Below are positions 1 through 13,009 of a stretch of 64,000 nucleotides of DNA, one piece after another (the first letter of the stretch is position 1; every line of letters begins with the position of its first letter). Below the pieces are notes generated by a model that did no database searches, was not told the origin of the DNA, and worked only from the letters and a program-made list of their open reading frames with translations. Source of the stretch: Geosiphon pyriformis (taxonomy: Eukaryota; Glomeromycota; Glomeromycetes; Archaeosporales; Geosiphonaceae); contig JAAOMT010000602.1 in NCBI GenBank assembly GCA_016748015.1, positions 1,378,054-1,442,053 on the forward strand. Reading direction: 5' to 3'. The position numbers were made by a program, and so were the translations under genes.

Positions 1-288
1 TTTACCTATGCACATGGGTGCCTTAAAGGAAGCAGTTATGACCAAACAGCGGGAATTGAATACTTGAAGAAAGCGGTTCGTAATGGGCAACCGCAGGCAT
101 TGCTCTTTTATGGTGAGATTCTTTTAGATGGTCTATACGGTCAACCTATCAGATTAGATGAAGCTGAAAAAATGTTGAAGGCATATAAACGAATGAATCC
201 GCAAGAACTTGAAACCGAAAGTGGCAAGAAAAAATTCGAAAAGATTGTTTACAAATTACAAATATACAAAAAGCAAGCTGGATCTTAA
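1..288 (+). CDS. Sel1-like repeat protein, 3' end only
   Basis: The frame is open from the first base and ends at TAA 286-288, giving the last 95 residues of a protein whose start lies outside the window. The visible part carries the small-residue/Gly spacing of Sel1-like (SLR) helical repeats: an 'AxGxL...D...GIEYLKKAVRNG' repeat, then 'PQALLFYGEILLDGLYG' starting a second, then an 'LDEAEKMLKAYK' helix and a Lys-rich tail. SLR solenoids act as protein-protein scaffolds, and in Glomeromycotina they are often fused to protein kinase domains. No kinase sequence is visible here, so the specific role is unknown. The family call is good, the function open. Confidence 0.75.
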   Translation, partial: FTYAHGCLKGSSYDQTAGIEYLKKAVRNGQPQALLFYGEILLDGLYGQPIRLDEAEKMLKAYKRMNPQELETESGKKKFEKIVYKLQIYKKQAGS

Positions 289-784
289 TTTCAATCGTGG
301 CGCGAAATACAATTAGAATTCAAAATTCAAAGCTAGAAATGGTTTCCTTTTGAAATAAATGTAAAGTTGGGTATTAATTTATTGGGAATTTTTGACAGAG
401 GCTTAAGATGAATCTTGATGTAAATACTGTTAATTCTTCCTCCTTCATTGGGAAAAACTTTATAATTGCTTGGGATTAAAAAATGTCTTTGAAATATGGT
501 AATTGTTAACAATTTGTTTTTGATTCAAATTTTTGATCATTAAATTGATTAAAGCGTAAATGTAAAAACAGGAGCCTTATATTGAATGTACAAGAAAAAC
601 TTAAATTGATGCCACTGAATTATAGATTTTAAATTTATTTTATAACTTTACGAATCTTTGGAATGATAAAAAATGAAAGTATGATTTTTCTTAAAAATCT
701 TTATTGAGAGAAGGAGGTCAATTAAATATCATGAATATAAAAAATTCGGGAACTTATAATTTTTAGTTATCTTATGTAGTCATA
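289..784. other. Intergenic, no gene seen
   Basis: AT-rich spacer between the Sel1 gene and the LTR-like element. No long open frame and no RNA gene is recognisable. The 3' UTR of the Sel1 gene must lie at its start. Confidence 0.6.
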
Positions 785-1330
785 TGTATTAGCCACTGAT
801 GTCATTATATTAGCCACCCTATTTTTAGAATTAGTCGTTGATGTGATCATTGACTTGATAATTGATCCCTTTTTAAGAGTATATAAGTGAGACCTTCCAA
901 AGCCATAGAAATTCATTCACACTCAATTCATTAAAAACAAAGATCAATACAACGATATCAACTCCTGTATTTCCTTTTCACTATTTCTTTTCCCTTTTCT
1001 TTTCTTGATTTGTATAATTGTTAGTTTTTATGAAGTATATTGAATCAACATTTACTGAAAAGGACAACTGATACCTGATATTGAATTCTAAGAGTGCCGA
1101 TGTGAGGTATAGAATTATATCAGTGTGTGATTTTTTGTTCAGATTCCCTTGTTACCATTTTTTGGAAAGAATAGTGACTGAAATATTTATGAGACTTATC
1201 TCGCATATTGAATCCCTACTAATTTAATTCGCTTATAAAGTTGGATTATTTTCATCGTCACACAATACTGTTCTTTGCTATCCATTAGCGTGTTACATCT
1301 GACCGTAATAATGTAATTCATTTGCTATTA
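785..1330 (+). mobile_element. LTR-like element, least-mutated copy (copy 1)
   Basis: A stretch of about 540 bp found three times in the window in the same orientation: here, at about 45465-46130 and at about 61990-62520. It is placed from TG at 785-786, where similarity to copy 2 begins, to about 1297-1330. It resembles an LTR promoter: short tandem 'TGATNATTGACT' units at 835-866, a TATA box (TATATAAG, 880-887), then a pyrimidine-rich stretch and an anchor (TTGTATAATTGTTAG, 1010-1024) shared by all copies. No internal retrotransposon domain adjoins it, so it is probably a solo LTR. No clear target-site duplication was seen. A non-LTR repeat family with its own promoter is the alternative. 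Confidence 0.6.
880..887 (+). promoter_or_regulatory. TATA box of the LTR-like element
   Basis: TATATAAG lies about 95 bp into the element just after the short tandem U3-like units. The same position in copies 2 and 3 is also a run of TATAAA or TATATAA. Its position is typical for a U3 promoter; function is inferred. Confidence 0.4.
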
Positions 1331-3463
1331 ATCTTAACAAAATTTTCTTGCATTGAACAATTATTAACATTATAGTTTGATTAAACAAATAATACAAACT
1401 TATTGAGATTTTGTTTTAAAAAGCTAAATAATTTTATTTAACTTCTAAAGATTAATAATTTCAAGATTATTACTTTACTTGTACATTATTATTTAAATAA
1501 CAGTTTTCTTTATGTGACCAAGTTTTTTTTTTACATTAATTATAAAAACTTTAAAAATGTATTTTATTATTTTTGAATAATATTACATTTAAATTAGTAT
1601 GCTTTAAAGTAGATTATTTATAACTTTATTTTACATATTTCAAGACATTTTTAAAATTAATAATTTTAATGTTTTTTTTTTGCATAATTTTTTTATTTTT
1701 AACTCCAAAAAAATATGTATCAATTATATGATTGTAAAATTATTATTTAAAATTTTCTATGCCTTCTTTTGTTAATATTTTTTTGATTACTTTAAATTTG
1801 TTTCACTTTTTTGCAATTGATAGGTGAATTATAATAAATATTTTATATTAATTTTTTTAAAATATCGTATTCACCTGGAAATAAGCACTCCCTTCTGATT
1901 TTTCATAGTAAATTAGGGTACTTATTCTCGGGTAAAATACGGTACAAATATCATAAAAATAAAAAGTAAATCTTTTGTAACTTTACTAACTCGTTATTAA
2001 TATCTGAATTGAGAATTTCATAAATTGTATTTTCATTTTTTATAAAGACCAATTACTGGTCTTTTTTAAGCAATTATTATTTTTTTAACTTTTTTTTTTT
2101 GCATTTACTTTATTTCAAAAGAATTTTCAAAATCTTTTCAAAATCTAGTCGGATTTTGAACGAATATTATTGATGATTTTGTATTTTGAAAAGTATTATT
2201 ATAAAGTAGAAAATTTAAGATTTAAGATCTTTTTTGTTGATGATTTAAATTGATTTGAACATTAACAATCTTGACCTTTTGTTTAAGTTGCTACCATTTG
2301 TTATTATCTTCAAACGTTTTTAAAAGATTAAAATTGCTTGCCATTAAGGGCCTTGATAAAGACCGATGTGCAGTTTATTGAAATGATTAGATACAATATA
2401 TTATCTTTATAGATTTTACATAGGTTAGATATAAAGTTAAATAAACCATTGTAGTTTTTTCTGGAATGTTCGAGAACACTGTAACGATCACAATTTATAA
2501 GATATTCGCATTCACTTTTAGTGGAAACTGTTAAAAATTAAAATTTTTTAAGTATCATCTTGGGCTTCTTAATTTATGAAAATATTTTAATGTCTTTAGG
2601 AAAAAGCTCTTAATATGTTAATTGACCTAAATACGTTTCAGAGAAAAACGAAGCTTTTTGGTAAAATTGGTAGGGTCTGTTGGTTACAAACTATATTATG
2701 AAATGCTAAAATAATAACATCTATGTTCTTGTTTTTAAAAGTAGGAAGAGAAAACGATGTTCAGGAAGGGATCATAAAGAAAGAAAGGGTATATTTTTGG
2801 CAAAAATATCATATTATTGATTGCGGCTCTAACTCAAACAATGAAAATAAATAAATTATTTAGGATGACAACTTTGAGGAATTTTCAATGTACCAGAAAT
2901 CATCATTATCTGAAAATAAATATCGAGGACAATTGTGTGTTTTTAATTTTAAACTTTATTAAGTGAAAAATGTTTTTGAAAGTTTGAATTGCATATATTG
3001 CTGTGAAGTTTTTTTTTGGTAAAACTAATTTTTGAAATTAGAAGAGATCAAAAGTCTACGATTTCAATTTTGAATTGCATTTGAAAATTTTCAGATTTCT
3101 TTAATATAGGGTAACAACTGCATGAAATCTTTCGACTCATAAGTAACTTCACTTTAATCCTCTTTTTCCAAATAAAATCTATGGTTTTAAAAATAAATGA
3201 TAATGTTCTCAAGCATTTAGAAATTTTTCATTTTTGCTGAATGTGTTTATCAATCTATTAAGCAAAGAAAGTTTTTCTCATTAAAAATTTTTTGCTTCAT
3301 GATTTCAAATCATGATCCCTTTGATTATTCTTAAAATTTTGTGCGCATTAAATTATCAAAAAAATTTACACTTTACTTTTTTCTTACTTTTAAATTTCTA
3401 TATACAATTCTTCATTATTTTTTACAAATTATATAAAAAACTAACTTTTTACTTTAAGTAATC
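1331..3463. other. Intergenic, no gene seen
   Basis: AT-rich spacer with many homopolymer A and T runs. It lies 3' of the DUF2985 gene and right of the LTR-like element. No open frame of coding character was found on either strand. Confidence 0.6.
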
Positions 3464-3485
3464 ACCATTACCATTACCATTACCC
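3464..3485. repeat. (CCATTA)n hexamer repeat
   Basis: About four tandem units of the hexamer CCATTA lie just downstream of the stop codon of the minus-strand membrane-protein gene, so probably in its 3' UTR. Confidence 0.7.
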
Positions 3486-3529
3486 AATGTTTTTAACTTA
3501 TTAACCCACCATTATAAAATATCACGTTT

Positions 3530-4892
3530 TCAAACTTGTGAAATCCCCTCAATCTCAGTAGATCGCCCCTTTCCTTTTTGCTTGTTTGTTTTATTACTCC
3601 ATATCGTTGTCATTTCTGCGTTGAATTTAGGGATTGTACGTATTGAGGAGTCTTGTACAATATCTCGTTCTTCAAGATCAGCCACTGCATTGTCAATCCC
3701 AGATTTGCTTGGCATTACAGTGATCTGTGTTACTGGAAGTTTAATTGCAATTGTCGATGTATTATCTGTCATTTCTAAACTATTCCTACTTGGATGTTTC
3801 ATTTCTGAACTATTCATACTTTGAGTTTTTGGTGTTGAATAAAAAGTGGCTAATTTACGTTTCGTAACTCGTGATATGATCAAAAAACCGCTGACAACAG
3901 ATGTTGTAACCGCAATTGCCACGAAGCAGTATAAAATTTTCATTGGTCGATGATGAGTACTAATCATTTTGAATACAAGTTGATCATCGCTGTCATATTG
4001 GGAGAACTAGAATAAGAGGAAGAAGATAAAGTAAAATTTAATTCAAAGTTCTCCAAACAAGTAATGTTTTTATTATAAGATGAAAATTAATTTTTTGAAA
4101 AGAAAGCAATTTATGCTAAATCATACATACCCCCCACATGAAACATGCAATCACAAGCTGAACAAAAGCATTTAAAGTAATCAAAATCAGCACACATATG
4201 AGAATAGTTAGGGGGTCTGTTTTATGATCATACCACCCGGCATATTTTTTAATATTTTCGACATGTTCCGAACTTAGTTCCTCGTCACATATTGCACCCG
4301 ATGTTGATTTGATTTCTCTTAAAAGTTTTATTGTATATCTTAGGGGTATCAAGCGTTGTCGAACGGTGAATATTGCCAGAGAAGTGGAAATCCCGTTTAT
4401 TACTGTGGGAAAAAGAAAAAGAAAAAGAATCAAGTTTTCTGTTGTTGAAAAATATTAAATCAAGTGCCAAACTACAATGATTTGCTTACTTTGTGATAAA
4501 AGTTCAATCCACATTGCTCTCTTGGCTTCATTTTCAAACCTAACCCCACCCAATAACATCACAAGTAACGAGAGCCCAACTACAGCAAAAATTAATACAA
4601 TAACAGTCACTATAATAACTATTGGGCTCTTGAATGCTTGAACCACTTCTTCTCGTAATAATTGAATTGGTGATCTTGTATCTTCTTGAGGTAGATTTTG
4701 TTGCATTGTCGTTTGTTCTATAAGAATCGCTGAAAGTTTTGCGGCTGAAGAGAGTTTCGTAGGTCTGAGGGGTGGTCGTTGGGGATTGAGTTGTGAATGA
4801 GTTGATGATATTGTTTTTTGTGAGGATGATTGTTTTGTAGCTATTATTATTGGTGGTTTTACTCCCATTGTGATTGATAATGGGGGTTCCAT
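3530..4892 (-). CDS. Fungal DUF2985/PLAC8-like multipass membrane protein
   Basis: Three exons on the minus strand: 4892-4490, 4402-4131 and 4006-3530, joined by GTAAGC...CAG and GTATGT...TAG introns that keep the frame. The product is 383 aa. Residues 1-90 are a Ser/Thr/Pro-rich cytosolic tail; membrane segments are seen near 91-114, 199-222 and 249-270, with a hydrophobic stretch after 135. The DUF2985 signature spans the first splice: 'WIELLSQ' joined to 'IINGIS', followed by an Arg/Pro motif and a later 'CFMWG' at the end of exon 2. In this family the Trp-Gly precedes a PLAC8-like Cys-rich region. Here the C-terminal tail after 270 is Ser/Thr/Lys-rich and lacks PLAC8 cysteines. Function of the family is unknown. 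Confidence 0.75.
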
Positions 4893-5589
4893 GAAGAAAA
4901 AAAGCCTTTTGCTTTTGATCTGGGTGTTGTGAAAGTATAGAATTCGAATTTTACAAGAAAAGGTAATGAAAATTATTCTTTGATTGAATAATTTACGTCG
5001 TTTTGAGCTGGAACGTCTTCAAAAACTTTTGATATAAGCGGGAAATTTTAAATAAAACAAAATCTAGGCTTTTAAATTATAATTTTCTTTTAAATCAAAG
5101 TCGGTTCTTATTTCCTTTGGCAGAATAAAATTTTTTAATCTCATAAGTCACCTCAAATTAAAACCAACAATTTTTGATAATTGAAAAACACCACCACCAG
5201 GACCACTTTTTATAAAATATTTTACAAAATGACAGACCAATAGACAAATTGTGTGACAAACTGAGAATAATCAAGAATTTAAATTTTTTTTCTCACTCGA
5301 GAGCTAAAATCATTAGTCCTTTTTGTTTCGCATACATTAAAACCCCGAATACTATTTGGTAGCATAAATGAAGGGAGTCTTATGTTTCTTATTTGTACTG
5401 GGTTGTTACACAATTGCCATTGATTTTTGATCGGTGATGAATATTTTAATAAATAAGGTGAAGACTGGGCGGTTTTTCCATTACTATTGATTTTTTAAAT
5501 TTCCTAATCAAGAAAGAATTATACCTACATTTATGTCACAATGATGGTGAAAATTCCAAAAAAAATAGAAATGATTCAGTTTGAGAAAA

Positions 5590-5617
5590 GGAAATTGGAA
5601 ATTGGAAATTGGAAATT
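5590..5617. repeat. (GGAAATT)4 tandem repeat
   Basis: Four consecutive perfect copies of the 7-mer GGAAATT in intergenic DNA. Confidence 0.8.
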
Positions 5618-5929
5618 TTTTAAAGTTTATTTTTAAAACTAAATTCAGTTAAACCCATGGGACGTCAGATTTGTGCAATGATTAAACATACGATTCAGAA
5701 AAATGATTTTTTAATATTTAATCTGTGGAGAATAAAAATTCTGGGCAAGCTTTTTTAATATCATTTGATAATGGTGTACAATAGTGTGATATATCAATCG
5801 AATATTTAAAAAATTTACGAAAATTTAAAGCTATATAGTTTACTTTAATTTATGTGACTTCTTGAGGGGTATTAAGTTTTAGTCCTTTTTTAAAATACTG
5901 AATTGTCACATCAGTCTTTACTATTTCAA

Positions 5930-5934
5930 AATAA

Positions 5935-6016
<82 letters not shown>
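5930..6016. repeat. (AAT)n microsatellite
   Basis: About 85 bp of nearly uninterrupted AAT/ATA triplets, with one ACT interruption near 5955. Confidence 0.95.
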
Positions 6017-7979
6017 TTGTGAACCAAATAAATTTTGTCATGATCAATTCTTTTTTGAATTTCATGTAAAGTTCACGGAGGTTTTCTCCTAGTTTCATAG
6101 ATCTGAATTTATTGGGTAAACGATTAAATCAAAAATTGTTTATTTAATTATGATTTTTTGATTTTTCGTCATCGCTGCAAATGAAAGAAATCAGATTAAG
6201 TGATCGTGATCAAAAATTCTAATTTTGAAAGTAGGGAAAGCCAAAATATCAAACATAAATACACCAATATTTAATAATAAAAACAAAATTTTATGTTGAT
6301 TTGATAAAAATTCCAAAAGTTAAATATTGTTTCAAAACATTTCACATTAGCCAAGTTTATGTGACTCTGTTGTTTTTATTTGTTTGATTGATTGATTGTT
6401 TATTATTGTGAGTAATTGAAAAATTGATTTACGGATCACGAAATCCTTATTATTGAGAGGATGATACTGAAAGAAATTTGTGTCATTTTAATGAAGTTCT
6501 TGCTAAAAGATATTATTCATCAACAAACATTTGTAAAATGAAGTTATTATTATTTGTTTACATTTAAAATAATTATCTTTTGAAAGTTTGAAACATATAA
6601 AAACAAAGAAAATTCTGGATATTATTTAAATATGTGGTACAAATTTTTTTTGAAAAACCAAACAATTGATCATATGTATTTGAATTCATGATCATGATTC
6701 TCAAATGGTTTATGTATAAATGAAATTTTAAATAAAATGATATAGTTTAATAAAAGAAAAGTATTAAATTCTATATTTTTTCATGTTTAAAAAATTATTT
6801 TCATGTACAAATTAATAATTTTATTTTAATTCTCTTTTGGTTTATTCGCAAATCTGGCCAACAAAAATCAGTCGATTTATATGGCGATTTGTAAATTTTG
6901 TTGTGTCAAAAAAATTTAATCATGAAAATATGAGTTTTAAACTTCTTATTGGTAAAAACTTTAGTCAAAAGGTTTTCGTAAAAAGAATGAATGACAAAAG
7001 TTTTTATCAATAAAGTTTACAAATCATGTCAATTTAAAGATTTAATTTATTATAATTATTCAAAATTTACTTTAATCACTAAATGTTTGTTTATACTTTG
7101 AACAAGTTTACCTTAAAAAATATATATATATATATTTATATTAGAAAACAATTGAATTTACAATAATAAAAATTAAATATTTTTTAATAATGCAAAAATA
7201 TAAAAGAGATCAATATTTAAAGCGATGAATAAAGTTTTGTTTTGATAAGTTTTAATAAAGATCTGAATCACAAAATTGAAATTTAATTGTTTATTTAATT
7301 ATTAAAATTGTTTAATAATAAATAAAGAAAAATAATTTTTTTTTTAATTAATATAATTTTGTACTTATGCTAAGACAACTTGAGAATTAATCTTTTCTTA
7401 TTATAAAACCCAAACAATTTTTAGGTTTAAACAAGAAAAAATACAGTCATGTTTTATATCTTTCTTTCTTTAATAGTCCAATTTTAAAATTTCAAGCTAA
7501 AAAGGTTTGCAAATTAAAAAAAAAAGAAGACACTATAAGTTCTGATAGGAAAAAGCATATATACCATGAAATCTTGTATAAATAATTAAAATCTAACGTT
7601 ACTTGACAGAAATTACCATATCTCTTAAGATAATTTGAAAATATTACAATATATTAAAAAAGCATGGCTTGTAAAGATGGGGAAGCAATCTCACTGTGAT
7701 GAGATAATCGTAATTCCTTTATAAAAAAAAAAGCTCGCCCCAATAAAAGATCACCCTTTTAGTTATGTAGTGCTCATATTTATGTTCTTATAAAAACCTT
7801 ATTAAAAGCAAGCGGCATTTGTGTTTTGTAATATATAAATGATAATTTTGCTTGGAACAATTATGTTACTTTTTAAAATTTGGAAAAAAGGTCTTTATTT
7901 TATGTAATTTTCTTTTTGATACTGGATGGATATAGCTATGAATTCAATAACTTCAAAAAAAGTAATAATTATTAATTCG

Positions 7980-8009
7980 AATAGATCATATCCATGGATA
8001 TGATCTATT
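7980..8009. repeat. Perfect 30-bp palindrome
   Basis: The sequence centred on the NcoI-like CCATGG at 7992-7997 reads identically on both strands over 30 bp (half-site AATAGATCATATCCA). There is no spacer. It sits in gene-free DNA. Confidence 0.9.
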
Positions 8010-11000
8010 ATATGCTGTAAAAGGAATAGACAATAGATTCTTCGATATTTTTAATAAAAAGCAACTTTTTAATCGGGTTTCGAAATCAGAATTTGTAAAG
8101 AATTAATTTGTAAATATCAAACATGATGAATTGTTTATTAAAATCATAAAGGATATATATTAAAAAAAAAAAAAAAAAGGAAAGAGAAAACCTCAAAAAA
8201 TTTATGAATACCAGGAAATTTGAGATTAAATATGCTCAAAAATAAAAGATTGTACAATATATTATTACCGTATGAATATTTGAATGGTATTGATTTAATC
8301 CAATTTTCTTTATGTTGCAGATTTCGAAATTAACATTTTTTTGCTTTGAATGAATGAATAAATAAATAAATAAAACTCAAACGAGGTCAAAATACTAAAT
8401 AAATTTAAGCTTGATAGAAAGCAATCATTTAAAACATAAATGCTTATTAACTCTTTAGGACTAGCAATCAAATATATTTTTTTACTAACATCCGGGAAAG
8501 TAGCATAAGTTGTAGATTCTCAGTTATTGTTTGGTTTAAAAGTTGACCTATTAATCGGGTTGAAACACATTCTTGATAAATCTAGGTTCAAACTTAATAA
8601 GGTCTGTGGGATTTTTTATCTTCAAAAAATGGGGATAATGTTTCACTACCGAATTTGTGGGACAAGTAAAAAAGACAAAGAAGCTTTGATATCTCATTTT
8701 CGAGTGCTCAAACAAAATAAATACTAATAATAATAATGTTAAGATTCACATAGAATTTCAAACTTTAAAAAAGCCTATTACAACTCCAGATAAGGTAATA
8801 GAAAAGCCATTATTAAAAAGATATTTGTCATCCCACATGATTTCTATGAAAGGAATGATTTTGGATAATTAGTGGTAATACATTTACTATATATATATAT
8901 TGCAAACGGAAATTAGGATAAATCTTAATAATTTTAAAATCTTAATTTATTAAGAACTAAAAAAATTGCTTTCTAACTCTATCAAGTAAAAAACTGAATT
9001 GTTCAGTAAATAGAAAAAATCTTCAATTTTCTTTTTTTAAAGTTTTTAACTATAAAAATAGGTTAGAATTTACCCAAACATGCAATCATAGGGTAAGTGA
9101 CCCTTATTGTTATGTTAAATTAAAATATCATAAAGCAAAAAGCTTCTGTCTATTTCAAGTAAAAAATAATAATTTGAAACCCAAAACTCTCAAAACCCGT
9201 AATTATTAACTTTTTCTGTGGATATGTACAACCAAAATTATGAATCTCTAAAAGTTTGGGATTATTATCTCAATTACATTTATAGTTTCTCAAAGCGAAA
9301 AAAGTAAATGAACGGACAAAATAGAAGTACAATTAATTAATTTCATTTGTTTTCAAATCATTCGAGAAAAAAAAATTGCCAACTATAAACCATTTAAAAA
9401 CACGTTATGTAAAAAAGGTTGAAACTCTATATTTAAAGAAATTTTTAGTTCTACAATTTCCTGCACCTTCTTCTTAACCTTTTATCTTTCACACAAAATA
9501 AAAAAAACTATTATCCTCTTTCTAATTTTGAAGCTTATTAAAAAATTCACCTAAAATCATTTTCCTTACCCAATAGCAAGTTTTAATTTATAAGTCAAAG
9601 TTGAATTATAACAAGTTTTAGGAGATCTGACAACTAGGAGTGATAAACAAATGTGGCTTAAAAAACTGAAATTTAAGTTTAAATTTTGCATAATCAAATT
9701 ATGCGAAAATGAACGTAATCTTTAGCTTGTGGCCAGATATTAAACTTTGTAAGGAATAATTTATATTTTTTTCCTCATGGTTTTCCGAATTTGATGTATC
9801 TAATATTTTTTAAAGGTTTATACTAACTATCAGTGTAGTAATTTGTTTCATTCATTACTAGGAATAAACAATCCTTTCAATTCTAAGCTGAATCGTTTTC
9901 AAAAAAGAAATTCTTTTTGGACGAATTCAAAAAATTCTTTTACTGGATTGAAAATATAATTACAAATAAAGAATATCCATTAAAAAAAAGCTTTAACTTT
10001 TTCAGTGAATTTAATCATAATAATTCGTTAATTTCTGAATAAGCGTCTGCCAAATAGATAGTAAAATACTGAAATCCGAAAAAAAAATCCCCCAATAAAA
10101 AAGATAAAAATAAATTTTCAGTTTTCAATGGAAATAGCTTGAAAGGAAAAAAAAAAAAAAGGAATTCGACTTACCAAAGCTCAAAAATATTATCAAAATC
10201 AAAGAAAACATCCATTGCTGTATTGATGATAAACCATCCTTATTACTTTTTCTTTCATGGTAATTCATTTGAAAAGGTTGTGAGGAATTTATTTCCTTTG
10301 GATCTACCTATTACAAATATATTTTTAATTTTTAAATAAAACTTTTTTAGACTGTGCCTATTTCGAGTACATTTTTAAATTTTCAATACGACTGTTTAGA
10401 AACTGTTTCAATTAAAAAAATCTTACCATAAACTCGTCTTCGGAACTGATTGTTATCAAATAAATTTCTGGAATTTGACTACTTTTTGAATTCACCGCGG
10501 CTTTTTCTGGGTATTTGAGACTCATTAGGATTTTAATTTTGTTCAAAATTCCAGTGTTTTTTTTTTCCAGAGATTTTCAAAGAGTAAAATTAATCCCCTT
10601 TTTAAAATTTTATATGAACAATATTCTTGGCAGTTAAGTTCATAAAATATTTTCTCTGCTGACATTTTTTTTTATAGAGAATTTCATTCAGTGTAATGTT
10701 CCTCAAAAGATAACTGTAATGTTAGCGTGAATTTGTGGAACGCTCACAAAAAATGGTGAAATTCCATGGGTTAAACAAAACAAAAGATTTGAAATTCGAT
10801 ATTTGGGAGCAAGATGATTCACATGAACATTTTGGTGCAACTTCTAATTAGGCAGACATCTTTGTTTTTGAATTCGCAAGGGAAAACTAAAGTTTAACTC
10901 AAATCATTACGAAAAAAGGTTTTTGATAAGCGCAGGGTTTTTTTTATCTATAACCAATTATAAATTTATCCTGAGAATGAGTCATTTGGGAATTCATTCC

Positions 11001-11445
11001 ACAATTAACCTAATAAAATAAATAATTTCTGAACGTTTTAAGCTTTCCTTCTTATCTTATGGCTGAGTTCTTTTATTCTGAACTAATTTACATTAAGTAT
11101 ATTGTGAGATGTAGAAAAAAAAAGTCTACAAATATATATAAATCTCTAAATCAAAACTGATTTTTATTTTTTTCAAATGATGAAAATACTAAATTGATAC
11201 TTTTTTTCATAATTATAATTAAGGTTTCTAACTTGTTTTCAACCATTTTAATATTTATTTTGAGAACTTTAAAAAAGTGGATAATTGAAAAAGATTTTCA
11301 AATACCAGATTGAGCTTTACAAATTAATATCCCAAAAATTAATTATTTTAATCAAATTTCATTTAAAATAAGTTTAACGGAATTTTATCATTCCAATACC
11401 CCCTCCACCTCGTGAAAATTGAATTTGAAAAAGTTCATGTGGTTA

Positions 11446-11482
11446 GAGGGGGGGTGAGGGGGAGGGGTTAAGGGAAGGGGGG
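11446..11482 (+). repeat. G-rich tract with G-quadruplex potential
   Basis: Five G runs of 7, 5, 4, 3 and 6 bases separated by 1-4 base loops in a region otherwise around three-quarters A+T. The spacing fits the usual G3+N1-7 quadruplex pattern. Confidence 0.8.
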
Positions 11483-13009
11483 ATCATGGATTAAAAAAAG
11501 GAGTCATTTTTTTAAATGATAGCTTGAACATGAAATTTTATTCATTTCACTCTTTTTTATGGTCTTATATCCCATCAAGTAAACAAAATGAACTCCCATT
11601 TGATTTTAAAATGAATCAGTATCATGAAAAATGAAAACAAAAAACCAAAAGAAAATTATTTAATTAAATATCCTTTTTCAGATTAGAAAATCTCATTGAG
11701 CCGATATGCACAAAAGGTAGGGGAATAGATGTACATGTAGTAATAAACTTTAATTCTACATTAAGGGTCAATTTGAAATATATATATATTTTTTTTTTTG
11801 ATCCCAAATGATTTTTTTTAATTATTCAGAAAAAATTAATAATTTGATATAAATAAATATCGCTTTCTAATCTTTTTTTTTTTGGAAAAAGCAATATAAA
11901 AAAAATTATTAATAACAAAAAAGCTCCAAGAATAACCTATTAAAATTTCAAACATACTATAAGGTGTACCCAAAAATAAATAAATAAAAACTCTGTGCAT
12001 TTTACGTGTAACATCTTTATTCAAAAAAAAAATTTTTTGATTCAAATAGTGAATTTTGAAAATGATTACCTTTTGCTTCTGGCTGCCAAGATCTTTTTCT
12101 TTATATAAAAAATTTTCCAAATTTTATTGTATGGGTTTCTTTTTGCAACTCTTGTAAAAAAGCCTTGCTTATATAGATTTGAAAAATCTCCATCAAAATC
12201 CTACTTCATACAAAAAAATCATCCCTTTCTACGAAAATAAAGGCAAGTATCAAGATAAAAGGACGTTCAAAGATATTTAAACTTTTCTAACAAATCCATG
12301 CCAGCCAACTATGCGAAATATCCAAAAATTTGTCGACAACTCTTTCAAAAAGCAGTGGTTATAATAGAAGTGAAATATAAGTGTTGGAAACCATGAAATG
12401 TGAAATTTTCTTATTAAAAGTATCAAATTAATTCCTTCATTTTAATAATTCGCTCAATAAAATTCTTTGAAAATCGTGGTTTTTTAATTTCAAAGAAAAA
12501 AGATTATCATCCCTCTAACCTTTTAAAAGTCCCCTAGATGCGCTATAACATAAGCATCCTCAATCTTTTTGAAATGAATACTGAATACAAATTAAATAAT
12601 TTTGTCTGTAAAATCCATTATATGTGATATGATTCTTTTCCTAATTTATGCTCTCCCTTTAATCAGAAAACATAGATATTCAAAAATAATATATCGTCTC
12701 TCAAAAAAAGATAAAAAAAAAGTGTTTTTTATCACTTTTTGTGACATTTGCGATGAAGAGGATGAGGGAGGGAGAAATTCCTTCTATTTAACTTTTTACA
12801 AAGGTAGGGTTCAAGCAAAAATTTTTGGAACTGAGAATGTTAATTGAAGGGTATGCAATTTGAAATAAAAATGCAATTTATCAAAATAATTGATTTAATT
12901 CTAGTATATTCAACTGCTCTCGAGGAAAATTATATTGGAAAATCAATAAAAATAGTTTATATTCAGGTAAAAAATATAACATAAATAAACAATACCTCAA
13001 ACTATTATT

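Larger units (their letters stand above)
4893..13009. other. Long gene-poor intergenic region
   Basis: About 8 kb without a convincing gene. It contains an (AAT)n microsatellite, a (GGAAATT)4 tandem, a perfect 30-bp palindrome and a G-rich tract (listed separately). The small open frames here start at non-ATG codons or are built from Lys/Phe/Leu-rich AT codons, and none resembles a protein family. Confidence 0.55.

Noticed and set aside
3464-3485. (CCATTA)n as a telomere-like repeat
   Set aside because: Only about four units, internal to the sequence and next to a gene end; it is not the TTAGGG-type fungal telomere repeat.
8527-8727. 66-codon plus-strand frame
   Set aside because: Starts at TTG rather than ATG, has Lys/Leu/Phe-rich background composition, and has no motif or intron context.
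11836-12120. 94-codon minus-strand frame
   Set aside because: Built almost entirely from Lys/Phe/Ile/Tyr codons of AT-rich DNA, with poly-A and poly-T runs. No family resemblance.
12602-12847. 81-codon plus-strand frame with an acidic 'CDEEDEGG' stretch
   Set aside because: No ATG at the start, runs of A encode poly-Lys, and there is no recognisable domain.
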